This document shows, one piece after another, positions 1 to 9,200 of a stretch of 64,000 nucleotides of DNA; position 1 is the first letter of the stretch, and each line of letters opens with the position of its first letter. Both the position numbers and the translations under genes were made by a program. Below the pieces are notes generated by a model. It did no database searches. It saw nothing but the letters and a program-made list of their open reading frames with translations, and was not told the origin of the DNA. The stretch covers positions 3,844,001 through 3,908,000 of the forward strand of contig NZ_CP030082.1 in NCBI RefSeq assembly GCF_006874645.1, written 5' to 3'. This stretch comes from Bdellovibrio sp. ZAP7 (GTDB taxonomy: Bacteria > Bdellovibrionota > Bdellovibrionia > Bdellovibrionales > Bdellovibrionaceae).

Positions 1-1
1 G

Positions 2-91
2 ACCTTTATCAAAGGACGCGCCGGCATGACTCAAGGCTGGACGGGATCATTTGATAAGCTTGAAGACTACATCGCTAGCAACAGAAATTAG
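2..91 (+). CDS. C-terminal end of an AHSA1/SRPBCC-family protein (partial)
   Basis: The frame starting at base 2 is open to a TAG at 89-91 and encodes 29 residues containing GMTQGWTGSFDKLEDYIA. The pattern GW..S.DKL..Y(I/L)A is the usual last helix of AHSA1/START-like (SRPBCC) proteins. The rest of the gene lies outside the window. Its last 45 bases overlap the 3' end of the convergent membrane-protein gene. The family binds hydrophobic ligands or Hsp90-type partners, but no role can be assigned from this fragment. Confidence 0.6.
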   Translation, partial: TFIKGRAGMTQGWTGSFDKLEDYIASNRN

Positions 92-409
92 TGTTCCTAA
101 AACTCCCCCGTGCACCAGAATACGGAGCGCGATGGGGAAATTTTGAACCCTCCCGTAAGCTAGGATCATCGTGGGTAGCATACCAAAAAAGCCCACGATG
201 AATCCCTTCAGCCAAGGCTGTACATCCCAATTAACAAAGGGAATCAGCAGTCCCAGCAAAACCCACTGAAAGAAAACCGAAACAATTGAATAGCGATATA
301 TCGGAGGCTTAGACTTCATATCCTTTAGCATCGGTATGATGTCCAGGCCACCCGCAACAATTCCAATAAGCAGTGCAATTATGATTTGAACTAACATATC
401 GCTTATCAT
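47..409 (-). CDS. small integral membrane protein, function unknown
   Basis: This 120-aa protein is almost entirely hydrophobic, with about four predicted membrane helices near residues 5-25, 43-60, 67-85 and 93-117, separated by short polar loops. No family was recognised. No good Shine-Dalgarno sequence precedes the ATG at 409 or the alternative ATG at 397, so the start is uncertain. It is convergent with, and overlaps by 45 bases, the partial SRPBCC gene at the window edge, and is divergent from exonuclease III. Confidence 0.6.
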   Translation of the reverse strand: MISDMLVQIIIALLIGIVAGGLDIIPMLKDMKSKPPIYRYSIVSVFFQWVLLGLLIPFVNWDVQPWLKGFIVGFFGMLPTMILAYGRVQNFPIALRILVHGGVLGTLISVASDVVFKLIK

Positions 410-438
410 AGGAAGTCTTTATTTCCGTGTCATCGGAA

Positions 439-458
439 GTTTGCTATAATAAGCAAAC
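439..458. promoter_or_regulatory. inverted repeat over the -10 region of xth
   Basis: GTTTGCT-N6-AGCAAAC is a perfect 7+7 inverted repeat whose centre contains a consensus -10 hexamer TATAAT at 445-450, about 37 bases before the exonuclease III start codon. The placement suits an operator that would block a promoter. No good -35 box is visible 17 bases upstream (TTTCCG). It does not match TTAC-N3-GTAA, the LexA motif reported for Bdellovibrio. Confidence 0.4.
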
Positions 459-486
459 ATTGTTATCAGGCTAATGAGGTCTAAAA

Positions 487-1260
487 ATGAAATTGATTTC
501 CTGGAACGTGAACGGTCTTCGTTCCGTTCATAAAAAGAACTTCCGTGAATGGTTTGAAAAAGAAAAGGCAGATGTTGTCTGCCTTCAGGAAATCAAAATT
601 ACTGACGAGGCGATTAAAAAGGATGAAACATTTTATCATCCGGCAAAGTATCACTCTTCATGGGCGTTTGCGGAAAAGCCGGGATACTCGGGTCTCGCGA
701 TCTATTCTAAGAATGAACCCGATGATGTCCGGGTCGGTTTGGGAATCCCCAAATTTGATTCTGAAGGTCGCTGGATCGAGGCGGACTTCGGCCCGATTAC
801 CGTGGTGAACAGCTATTTCCCAAATAGCCAAAGAGAACACACTCGATTACCTTTTAAACTGGAGTTCTGTGCGGCTGCAGAAAAGCGCCTGCAAGCTTTG
901 AGAAAAAAAGGGCGCGAAGTGATGATCTGTGGTGATTTTAATATCGCTCACAAAGAAATTGATCTTCGTAATCCCAAAACCAATATGAAAAATGCGGGCT
1001 TTCTGCCGGAAGAACGTGCGTGGATGACAAAGTTCCTGGATAAGCTTGAATGGGTTGATGCTTTCAGAAAATTCGAGCAAGGCCCAGATCACTACACGTG
1101 GTGGAGCTATCGACCTGGAGTGCGGGAAAAGAACATTGGTTGGCGCTTGGATTACTTCCTGGTGAACAAAGAAGCGTCGGATAGATTAAAGGCTGCAGCC
1201 CATTGCCCAGATGTTATGGGTTCTGACCACTGCCCTGTTCGTCTTACTCTGAAAAAGTAA
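487..1260 (+). CDS. xth: exodeoxyribonuclease III / AP endonuclease
   Basis: This 257-aa protein is of normal length for the ExoIII family (endonuclease/exonuclease/phosphatase fold). Visible motifs are WNVNGLRS at the N terminus, LQEIK carrying the metal-binding Glu, GDFNIAH carrying the catalytic Asp/Asn, and the C-terminal GSDHCPV with the catalytic Asp-His. It should incise DNA 5' to abasic sites and remove 3' blocking groups in base-excision repair. It is a single-gene unit: the upstream gene is divergent, and the next gene is convergent and only 10 bases away, without an obvious terminator. Confidence 0.95.
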   Translation: MKLISWNVNGLRSVHKKNFREWFEKEKADVVCLQEIKITDEAIKKDETFYHPAKYHSSWAFAEKPGYSGLAIYSKNEPDDVRVGLGIPKFDSEGRWIEADFGPITVVNSYFPNSQREHTRLPFKLEFCAAAEKRLQALRKKGREVMICGDFNIAHKEIDLRNPKTNMKNAGFLPEERAWMTKFLDKLEWVDAFRKFEQGPDHYTWWSYRPGVREKNIGWRLDYFLVNKEASDRLKAAAHCPDVMGSDHCPVRLTLKK

Positions 1261-1269
1261 TCTCTCGTT

Positions 1270-2121
1270 TTATTGCAAAGCTTTCTTCACGGTATCTTCT
1301 AGTGAAGAAGGCTTGCGACCCAAAAGCTTTTTAAGATCATCGCGATCCGTATAAAGATCTCCTCTGACAATCCCAGCATCTGAATCGGCAAGAATTTCGG
1401 CAAATCCCTGTGGAACTCCGAAGCTCATCAATAGTTTCGCGTATTCGCCGGTAGGCATATCTTTATATTCAATAGTCTTACCACTGAGTCGCGAAGTTAC
1501 TGCCGCCAGTTCAGATAAAGTAAATGAATCACCGGCAAGTTCATAGATAGCATTTTTAGAAGTATCTCCCAGAACAACTGCTGCGGCAGCTGCTGCATAG
1601 TCCGCTCGGGTAGCAGCACTCACTTTTCCATTTTGAGCGGCACCAGCGATCACACCACTTTTTAAAACGTTGCCGAATTGCTCTGTGTAGTTTTCGATGT
1701 ACCAGCTATTTCTTAAAAACGCATGAGGGATACCCGATTGAGAAATCATTTTTTCAGTCGCCAAATGTTCCTGAGCTAAAAGCATTTTGCTGGTGTCAGC
1801 CTTTAAGATGCTTGTGTAAGCAATGAATTTTACCTTTGCGTTTTTTGCGGCATTAATAACATTCGTGTGTTGAGGAACGCGTTGACCTGCTTCACTTCCT
1901 GAAATGAAAAGAAGCTTATCCACACCTTCCAACGCCTTTTGCAAACGATCTACATTACCATAGTCTGCCTCACGAACCGTGATTCCTTTTGAGACAAGGT
2001 CTTTAGCTTTTTCTTTGTTTCTAACAATAGCCACCAACTCTTGAGGTTTCGCGCCTTTGTTTAAAAGAGCCTCCACTGCCAATTTACCCAAATGTCCTGT
2101 TGCCCCTGTGATTGCGATCAT
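1270..2121 (-). CDS. SDR/NmrA-like NAD(P)H:quinone oxidoreductase (QorB/YtfG type)
   Basis: This 283-aa atypical short-chain dehydrogenase begins MIAITGATGHLG, a GxxGxxG dinucleotide-binding motif. It then carries LVAIVRNKEKA and the KFIAYTSI and FLRNSWYIENYT segments typical of E. coli YtfG (quinone oxidoreductase 2). The ATG at 2121 was chosen because AGGAG lies 7 bases upstream and the motif begins at once; an ATG 30 bases earlier would only add a non-homologous tail. It is divergent from an HxlR regulator, the same pairing as ytfG/ytfH, so redox- or quinone-responsive control is likely. Confidence 0.85.
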   Translation of the reverse strand: MIAITGATGHLGKLAVEALLNKGAKPQELVAIVRNKEKAKDLVSKGITVREADYGNVDRLQKALEGVDKLLFISGSEAGQRVPQHTNVINAAKNAKVKFIAYTSILKADTSKMLLAQEHLATEKMISQSGIPHAFLRNSWYIENYTEQFGNVLKSGVIAGAAQNGKVSAATRADYAAAAAAVVLGDTSKNAIYELAGDSFTLSELAAVTSRLSGKTIEYKDMPTGEYAKLLMSFGVPQGFAEILADSDAGIVRGDLYTDRDDLKKLLGRKPSSLEDTVKKALQ

Positions 2122-2164
2122 AAAATCTCCTATCCGATATAGATCCAACAAGTGAACTTATGCT

Positions 2165-2193
2165 ATACTAATCCCGACACTAACATAATGTAA
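2165..2193 (-). promoter_or_regulatory. predicted promoter of the QorB-like gene
   Basis: Read on the minus strand, TTACAT (2188-2193) and TAGTAT (2165-2170) are spaced by 17 bases, about 45 bases upstream of the oxidoreductase ATG. It lies in the 124-base divergent region shared with the HxlR regulator, where regulator binding would be expected. The hexamers are only partial matches to the sigma-70 consensus. Confidence 0.35.
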
Positions 2194-2245
2194 GTACGCA
2201 CTATTTTGTTACTGTACTGATTTTTAAAAAGATATGGAGTTTCAA

Positions 2246-2572
2246 ATGGTTACAAAATCCGACAAAAAGACAAAACAGTCACCTTGCCCGGTTACCAAGA
2301 CCATGCAAGTGATTGGCGGAAAATGGAAACCCATGATTCTTTTTAATCTGCTGTCAGGCCGAAAGCGCTTTAACGAATTACAAAGACTTGCGGGAAATCC
2401 TTCGGCACGTGTGCTTACTCTACAGCTGCGCGAACTTGAAGACGACAAAATCATCAAACGCGATGTCTTTGATCAAATTCCTCCGCGCGTGGAGTACTCA
2501 CTGACCACGAAGGGAAAAAGCCTAAGTTCTGTGTTAGAAATGATGGCAAATTGGGGCCAAACCCACGGTTAG
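2246..2572 (+). CDS. HxlR-family winged-helix transcriptional regulator
   Basis: This 108-aa protein carries the HxlR signature: a Cys-Pro near the N terminus (SPCPVTKTMQVIGGKWKPMI), RFNELQR as the recognition-helix region, SARVLTLQLRELEDDKII, and PRVEYSLTTKG as the wing. These proteins usually sense quinones, diamide or aldehydes through that N-terminal Cys. ATG 2246 was chosen because GGAG sits 6 bases before it; an in-frame ATG at 2234 lacks a ribosome-binding site. It most likely controls the divergent QorB-like gene. Its stop overlaps the end of the convergent FBP-family gene by 4 bases. Confidence 0.9.
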   Translation: MVTKSDKKTKQSPCPVTKTMQVIGGKWKPMILFNLLSGRKRFNELQRLAGNPSARVLTLQLRELEDDKIIKRDVFDQIPPRVEYSLTTKGKSLSSVLEMMANWGQTHG

Positions 2573-3066
2573 TCTTTCTTGGATCCGCTTAAGTTTTCAA
2601 AAAGCTTAGACATCTTACTAAAAAGATCCGCGATGTTTTTGTCGGGGTTTTTGCCTGCTAGCATGGCGCTTTCTTCGATCTTTTCAATACAGCGAAGATC
2701 CTGACAAATCAGATAGGAATTACTGACGTTAGCATTCATCGCAACTGACAAGAGCCCAATGTCTTCCGAAGAACCATAGGCATTACACCAATTGCACAAG
2801 CCACCTGTGGGTTCTCCACCAGTGTGAGTTCTTTTAAACGCCACCCCACGAGGCATATCCCAATTCGGCATTTTAAATAAAAGATAAGTGTAAACCCCGG
2901 AAGGTTCTTTCCAAGTAAAGTAAGAACGAACATTGAATGGATATTTTAGGTTATCAGGCAAAAGTAGCTTCTTCTGATCACGCTCACGAAAACAGGAAAT
3001 CAATTCTTCCTCGGAAGAGATCGAGAATACATGTTCGGTTTGATAACTTGTCTCAGATGTTTGCAT
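2569..3066 (-). CDS. FBP (FusB/FusC-type) treble-clef zinc-finger protein, putative EF-G-binding
   Basis: This 165-aa protein has a C-terminal zinc-finger pattern, LCNWCNAYGSS followed by ICQDLRCIEKI. That Cys-x2-Cys ... Cys-x4-Cys arrangement matches the FBP C-terminal treble clef seen in fusidic-acid-resistance FusB-like proteins, which bind elongation factor G and help release it from the ribosome. The Arg-Ser-Tyr-Phe region and the AFKRTHTGG segment before the finger also fit. Inference: a chromosomal translation-factor-binding protein rather than an acquired resistance gene, since the neighbours are ordinary chromosomal genes. Confidence 0.75.
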   Translation of the reverse strand: MQTSETSYQTEHVFSISSEEELISCFRERDQKKLLLPDNLKYPFNVRSYFTWKEPSGVYTYLLFKMPNWDMPRGVAFKRTHTGGEPTGGLCNWCNAYGSSEDIGLLSVAMNANVSNSYLICQDLRCIEKIEESAMLAGKNPDKNIADLFSKMSKLFENLSGSKKD

Positions 3067-3150
3067 AGTTAGCCCTCATTCATCATGATACACCACAAAC
3101 TGTCAGAAGTCATGCAGACGGTCTAAGGTGCATACGACTAAACTGGATCG

Positions 3151-4452
3151 ATGAAATTTCTCGTCCTCCTTATTTCTATCACAACGTGGCAGGCAATTGC
3201 CAATGCAGAATCCGAATGGAGCTTTGGAGCCGACCTCCAAATGTCAGAGCAATATTTCCCCGAAGAATACGGCGAGAACACTAATACCAGCTTATTCAAA
3301 ATTGAAATTGATCCCCTGGCGAAATGGAAAAAGGGCGAACACTGGCGCTTTTACTTAAAACCCGTTTTAGTTGCGAACCCCGATAACAAATCTTCCGAGG
3401 AACAAGTTTTTATCGAGCCCTCCGAAGCCTATATAAAATTTCAAAAGGATGTTTTAAATATTTCCTTGGGCTATCACCTGGTCACTTGGGGAGTCACAGA
3501 TGGATACAACCCAATCGATGTTGTGAACCGTCGACAAATTTATGATCCCACTCGCTCTAAAAAGTTGGGATCACCTTCGCTGATGATCTCTGAATCGCTG
3601 AGTTGGTTTGATTATGACTTTATTTATGTCCCAAAATCCCGCGAAGCGATTATGCCTGGGGAGAACAGCCGTTGGCTTCCTCGGGATGTCTTCATTCCCC
3701 AGGTTCCCGAAAACAATCTCGTCTTATTACTACCTCCAAATCTTCGTTATCACTGGGGGATTAATGAAACTCTGAACAATGCATTGGATAACAACATAGC
3801 CCTGCGCTTGCAAAAAACGATTTCTATTTTCGATATCTCTCTAACTGGATTTGATGGCGCGGGTGGATACCCGATCATTGAACCTCAGGTCACTGGAACC
3901 ATTGTTCAGGTCTCTCCCAAAACAGTTATTCAAGTGGATCCCGATGTGACCTTAAATCGGAAACAGCGACGAATTCGCCAAGGTGGATTTACATTAGTCA
4001 GCCACCAATGGGACTTTTTATTCAAATATGCCACCAGTTACACAGATGATTACGGCGACTATGTCAATTTGCCCGGATGGCTTCATGAAAACGTGTTGGG
4101 TATTGAAAAGACGTTTAACTTTAATGACGCCATGCTGATCGCCATACTTCAATATTCATTTTTAGACTCTGAAAAACAAAATGATTCAAATATCTCGCTT
4201 ACAGAAGTCTTTCGCAGATCCTGGATGGCAGGAGGTCGCTTAACTTGGAAAGAAGTTTGGAATGCCTCGATCCTTGGACTTTACGACACTCTTAACTACA
4301 GCACTTTTTTAGAAATGACTTTAGGCCGACGCTTTTTTGATGCGTGGAGTGTAAACTTCACAGCGGACTTCATTGCTGGAAGCAGTGAAAATCCGCTGGG
4401 TGTTTATTCGAAGAATGATTCTTACTTACTATCTGTCAGTCGTTCCTTTTAG
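3151..4452 (+). CDS. outer-membrane beta-barrel protein, DUF1302-like
   Basis: This 433-aa protein has a Sec signal (MKFLVLLISITTWQAIANA) and then alternating beta-rich stretches ending in an aromatic residue (SVSRSF), the usual C-terminal signature of outer-membrane barrels. The segments ISLGYHLVTWGVTDGYNPID and DVVNRRQIYDP resemble DUF1302/alginate-export-like porins, which often travel with RND (MMPL) exporters and LolA-like proteins. Such an exporter lies 1.8 kb downstream on the same strand, separated by an oppositely oriented gene. Inference: the three may form one lipid-export pathway. Confidence 0.65.
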   Translation: MKFLVLLISITTWQAIANAESEWSFGADLQMSEQYFPEEYGENTNTSLFKIEIDPLAKWKKGEHWRFYLKPVLVANPDNKSSEEQVFIEPSEAYIKFQKDVLNISLGYHLVTWGVTDGYNPIDVVNRRQIYDPTRSKKLGSPSLMISESLSWFDYDFIYVPKSREAIMPGENSRWLPRDVFIPQVPENNLVLLLPPNLRYHWGINETLNNALDNNIALRLQKTISIFDISLTGFDGAGGYPIIEPQVTGTIVQVSPKTVIQVDPDVTLNRKQRRIRQGGFTLVSHQWDFLFKYATSYTDDYGDYVNLPGWLHENVLGIEKTFNFNDAMLIAILQYSFLDSEKQNDSNISLTEVFRRSWMAGGRLTWKEVWNASILGLYDTLNYSTFLEMTLGRRFFDAWSVNFTADFIAGSSENPLGVYSKNDSYLLSVSRSF

Positions 4453-5963
4453 GGAGCCAACTGCAATAGCAAGTCCGAGTTAGAAAGTGATGTTGCTTTC
4501 TTAATTTTAAGCGTGACACCTTCCATCACCGGTATTGCTGGCAATGTGACATCCATTGTTTTACCCGAAATCGCGCCCAGGATTTTACCTTCAATCGTGG
4601 ACGCGGCAAAACGTGTCTTAGGTGAGTATTTTTTCACATAAGAAGGATCCCAACTGTATTTCAAATCCAAAGTAGTGTTCGTAAACTTCACACTGGCTTT
4701 GCTTTCAGAAATTCCCACGGTCACATTGCTATTAAATGGAACCACAAAGTTCATAAACGGAATATAGTTACCGCCCTTAGGCGCCTGCATCTGGCTTAGC
4801 AAATTAAGATTCACTTGATACTTCAAACCTGATCCTGTCACTTTCGGATCTTTGTTCGAGTAAACATTAAAAAGAAACTTGCTAGATTTCGGATAGTCCA
4901 TCAACTCCGGCCACACGAACCACTGCATGAAGCGAGAATTCATCACCGTTGAAAAACCAGAAATCTGTGTGGAGTAAAACTGATGCACCCACGAATCAGC
5001 CGCATAAGACTGAGTGATGATTTCTTTGGCCAATCCGCCAGGCAGACGAATCATCGCCTGAGAACTTACGGCAAGTTTTGGATCTTCTTTTGAAAGAGCC
5101 AATGTTTTTGTCGTATTCTGAGAGGATCTGGTGAAATTCATGATCACACGGCCCTTGGCAGTGACCTGATCGGGATTTGTATCATTAAAGCTATCGATCA
5201 CCATGCTCATCTTTACATCAGAGCGTGCACTTACCAATTCTCTGGGAGTGGACAGGTCAAAAGACCATTTGCCAATATAGTCATTCAGATATGAAAGCAA
5301 CAGCGCCTTCTTAGGATTTACGAACGCCGCTGAATCCATTGAAATCTGAGAAATTTGTTGGTTCACGATTTGATCAAAGCCATCAGCACCCGTACATGTG
5401 AATGCTTGCGTACTCCACGCATCTTGTTTCCATGACAGGCTCACATCTTCCACACGCCCGTTAGCCGTGCTGGAAGCCACTTCTGGCGATACAGCGATAG
5501 AAAATGAACCAGCACCCGGTTTCATATTCATAACGACATTGGAACATGAGGCTTGAAGATGAAAACGACCGGTGATGCCATTAACAGTACGTTCAATCCA
5601 TTGGTCGACAGAAATACTAGTAATAGTCATTTGTGCGGATAAATCTTTAGACTGGAGAATTAATTGAGTTTGTTCAGATCCCAGGTCCGGCTTTTGCAAT
5701 TGAGTCTTCAGCGCCAGGGAAAGACCTTTCAGCTGAACTTGTACTCCGTCCTGTGCTTCCACCATCTGATCAGGAAATTGCCAGTTTGCCTGAAATTCCT
5801 TGTTCACCAGTGATTTCCATTTTTCCTCGATAAGATTTTGCTGAAACTGCTTTGGAAGAACAAGCTCAAACTCTGATTCGACAGTGGCAGAGGAAAACGC
5901 CGACTGCGAAAACAGAAAAGCAGCAAATACGAAAAGAGACTTTGTGATTTGCGTTTTTATCAT
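4449..5963 (-). CDS. large secreted protein of unknown function
   Basis: This 504-aa protein has a clear Sec signal (MIKTQITKSLFVFAAFLFSQSAFS). The mature part is beta-rich, contains one pair of Cys (ASCSNV and TCTGA) that could form a disulphide, and has no recognised catalytic motif. The length and alternating amphipathic strands could suit a lipid-binding (TULIP- or LolA-like) periplasmic protein, but no family was identified. It is convergent with the DUF1302-like gene (overlapping stops) and divergent from the RND exporter; the lipid-related neighbours are the only functional hint. Confidence 0.7.
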   Translation of the reverse strand: MIKTQITKSLFVFAAFLFSQSAFSSATVESEFELVLPKQFQQNLIEEKWKSLVNKEFQANWQFPDQMVEAQDGVQVQLKGLSLALKTQLQKPDLGSEQTQLILQSKDLSAQMTITSISVDQWIERTVNGITGRFHLQASCSNVVMNMKPGAGSFSIAVSPEVASSTANGRVEDVSLSWKQDAWSTQAFTCTGADGFDQIVNQQISQISMDSAAFVNPKKALLLSYLNDYIGKWSFDLSTPRELVSARSDVKMSMVIDSFNDTNPDQVTAKGRVIMNFTRSSQNTTKTLALSKEDPKLAVSSQAMIRLPGGLAKEIITQSYAADSWVHQFYSTQISGFSTVMNSRFMQWFVWPELMDYPKSSKFLFNVYSNKDPKVTGSGLKYQVNLNLLSQMQAPKGGNYIPFMNFVVPFNSNVTVGISESKASVKFTNTTLDLKYSWDPSYVKKYSPKTRFAASTIEGKILGAISGKTMDVTLPAIPVMEGVTLKIKKATSLSNSDLLLQLAP

Positions 5964-6209
5964 GGGTTAACGTTACGGCTCTTCGCCCAAAATCTAAAGC
6001 AAGAATTTCCGTTCGGATGTATTCTCATTTTTCATTCAGTAAAAAGGTCCAACATCGAAGAACTTTTATACTTTTATCGCCGAAATCATAACTTCACGTG
6101 TTTAACTATCTCTCTGTTCATCATTTATTCAATTTTCTGCACATTCCAGAGAGGAAAAAATCGTCCGATATATTGTATCTGACTTCAATAAAGGAAAAGG
6201 ACTGAGCGA

Positions 6210-9200
6210 ATGTTGCGACTGCCTTTGAAAATTTCAAAAAAAGCCCTAGCGATCACCTCATTGATCGGCGTGATTATTATAACTCTGGCTAGTTTGTTTG
6301 CTTTACCGAAACTTACAACTCAGTACAGTCTTAAGCAGTTTCTTCCCAAAGATAACGCTCTTCTAAAGCTTGATGAAAAAAGTCGTCAGACGTTTCAACT
6401 ATCTGAAGTTCAACCTTTCATCATCACAGCAAAAGTTAACAAGGATAACGGAGATTGGTTCAATCAATCTAAAATTTCTGATCTTGAACAATTAACTGAA
6501 CTCGTGTCAAATTTCCCGGGAGTCCGCACTGCACTTTCTTTGGCAACAGTTCAAGGCGCCATCAGTAATGAAAATGGTTTAAGTGTCGGTCCCTTGCTAA
6601 AAAATGTTCCTGTTCAGAACTGGAGAACCGAAACTCTTGCAAATCCGATAATTGCGCCGACTCTGATTTCCAAAGACGGTAAGACCGCTTCTATTATTGT
6701 CAGCATCAACAGACTCAATACTCACGAACTGACAGCTCTTCGCCAGAACCTGCAGGTTACAGCGACGGCAGCACTTCCCTTTGCTGATGTTCAGTTGGGT
6801 GGAACTCCCGCAGTACAAACAGACGTTGGGCAACTACTGCAGACAGAGCTGCGAAATTTCGTGGTACTTGGATTCGTGGCATGTTTTATCGTCCTAGCCC
6901 TTATATTTTCCAACTTCTCCCCGCTGGTTATTTCCTTCATCGTCATCGTGTGCGCTAATATTTTAGTAGTTGCGGTGATGGCATTGGTTGGGCTGCCATT
7001 CTCTATTCTGTCGACGACAATTCCAATTCTAACAACTGTGGACGTCGTTTCTCTCTGTATTCATACACTCCTCCGATATGCCGAAGAAAAGAAAGCTTCT
7101 CCAGAAAAGTCCCATGAGGATCTGGTGATGATGACTCTTAAAGCTATTTTAAAACCCAACATGATCGCTTCTTTGACGACGATGATTGGTTTCCTGAGTC
7201 TGCTTACGACCAATGTTCCACTTATTCGTGAATACGGCGTAACGGCAGCGATATCTATTGTTACCGGATGGATTGTGACCACGATCTTACTCTTCCCACT
7301 TCTTTTATTCTTAAAAGGCCCACAGGCACGCGAGTGGGCTTGGGCTAAAGCGCGTTGGGGACTCTATTTATTCCGTCGCAGTGGCTTATGGACAACAGGG
7401 ATCATCATCGTATCTTTGGGATTGGCTTTGAAAGGTCACAGCCTGTCTTGGTCCGCTCGTCTGTTTGATGATCTTCCTCAGAATCATCAGGTTCGCTTAT
7501 CGACCGAAACTATCGACAGAGAACTAGGTGGCATGATTCCAGTGGACATCGAGATCGCTGGTGGTCAAGATTCGTGGAATGATCCAAAACTTATCGAAAG
7601 ACTGGACTCCCTTTCCGCAGATCTTCGCCAAACGAAAGGCATTGGCAGTGTCGTGAGCTTACCGGATCTGGTAGCAGCCGCCAGCTTTCAACACTCAAGA
7701 TTGCCTGCAAGTCGCAGCTCCACAGCAGAGATCTTCTTTTTGTATTCATTGTCTAATGAAAGTCCTTTAAAAAACTTTCTAAACGCCGACAGCTCAAAAA
7801 CCCGCGTTTCGGTTAGAACTCAAGATTTACCCGGAAATGAATTGCATGCTCTGGTACAAGTCGTACGCGAAAAAACTGAAAAAGCCTTTCCGGGAATGGG
7901 AGTACAAGTCACTGGAATGGGGTCTACGATCCATTCCTTAAATAATGATCTTTCCCACGAGCTGATTTTTGGATTCTGGCAATCGATGTTAGCGATTGTC
8001 GTGGTTTTAGTTTTTGTATTTAAGTCACTGCGTTGGTCGCTGGTGGCTTGTATTCCAAATCTGGTTCCTCCGGCGGCCCTGCTCGGCTTCCTGGCAATTT
8101 CAGAAACGCCAATCAAACCCAGTGTCGCAATTATTTTCTCGATCGCTCTTGGCTTGGCATTCAACAACACCGTTTATCTTTTGTCTCGTTTGCGAGTCAT
8201 GCAAAAGAACACAAAAAGTGGAAAGCTAGATATCGAAAAAGCCTTGTGGCTTGAGGGCAACCCGTGCCTGATCTCGAGTCTTACGTTGCTGGCTGGCTTC
8301 TCGGTGTTTATGGCTTCATATTTCGCCATGAACCGCATCTTTGGTTTCTATATGCTTTTGTCTATGCTGGCTGGTCTGGTAGGGGATTTGATTCTTTTAC
8401 CGACGATGCTGAAAAGTTGCCCGTGGCTTCTGGGACCTTTACGTTTTAAGAAGGAGAAAGTTATGGCAACAGCAGCATCTATCCTTCTGGCAATCATCGT
8501 GATCAGCACTCCATTCAAACTTTGGGCCCAGGGACTGCCCACGGCAGAAACTTTGGGGAAAGAAATGAGTTCTCGAATCAGCACAAAGGATGAGACCTTT
8601 ATCGCTGAAATGAAAATCATCGAAGCCGATGGCTCCAAAAAAGAACGTCAGATGCAAATCTGGCGTATGAGCCCCTCTAAAAAAGATCATTCAATGATGG
8701 TCAGAATGCTTAAACCTGCAGACCTAAAAGGCACTGCGCTTTTAGCCACGATGAAAAACGATAAGGAAGACAAATGGATTTACCTTCCCTCCTCCAAACA
8801 AGTGCGTCGTTTGACGGGCGAAAACAGCAAAGGTGGAATTCTTGGCTCTGAACTAAGTGCCGAGGATTTTGATTTCAATCGCGACTCCTCAGCCACGACG
8901 ACCGTGAAAAAAGAATTGGAAGTAAAGGGTGCCAAATTCTATTTAGTTGAAAGCGATGTTTCTGCGAACTCTCCGAATTACTCGAAAATTGTTAGTTATG
9001 TTTCAGCGAAAGAGTTTTTGCCAATCAAAGCCGAGTGTTTTGATAAACAATCGAAATTGGTAAAGACGATTGATTTTGGTGATTACAAAAAGCTTCCGGG
9101 TGGAAAATTCCGCGCTGGCAGCATTAAGATCCGTAACGTGCAAAATAAACGCGGCACAGATATCACTTTGTCTGATATCAAAATTAATCAAAACCTGAAA

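Noticed and set aside
5949-6182. 77-aa frame between the secreted protein and the RND gene
   Set aside because: It overlaps the start of the divergent gene, has a low-complexity His/Phe/Ile-rich sequence and no ribosome-binding site.
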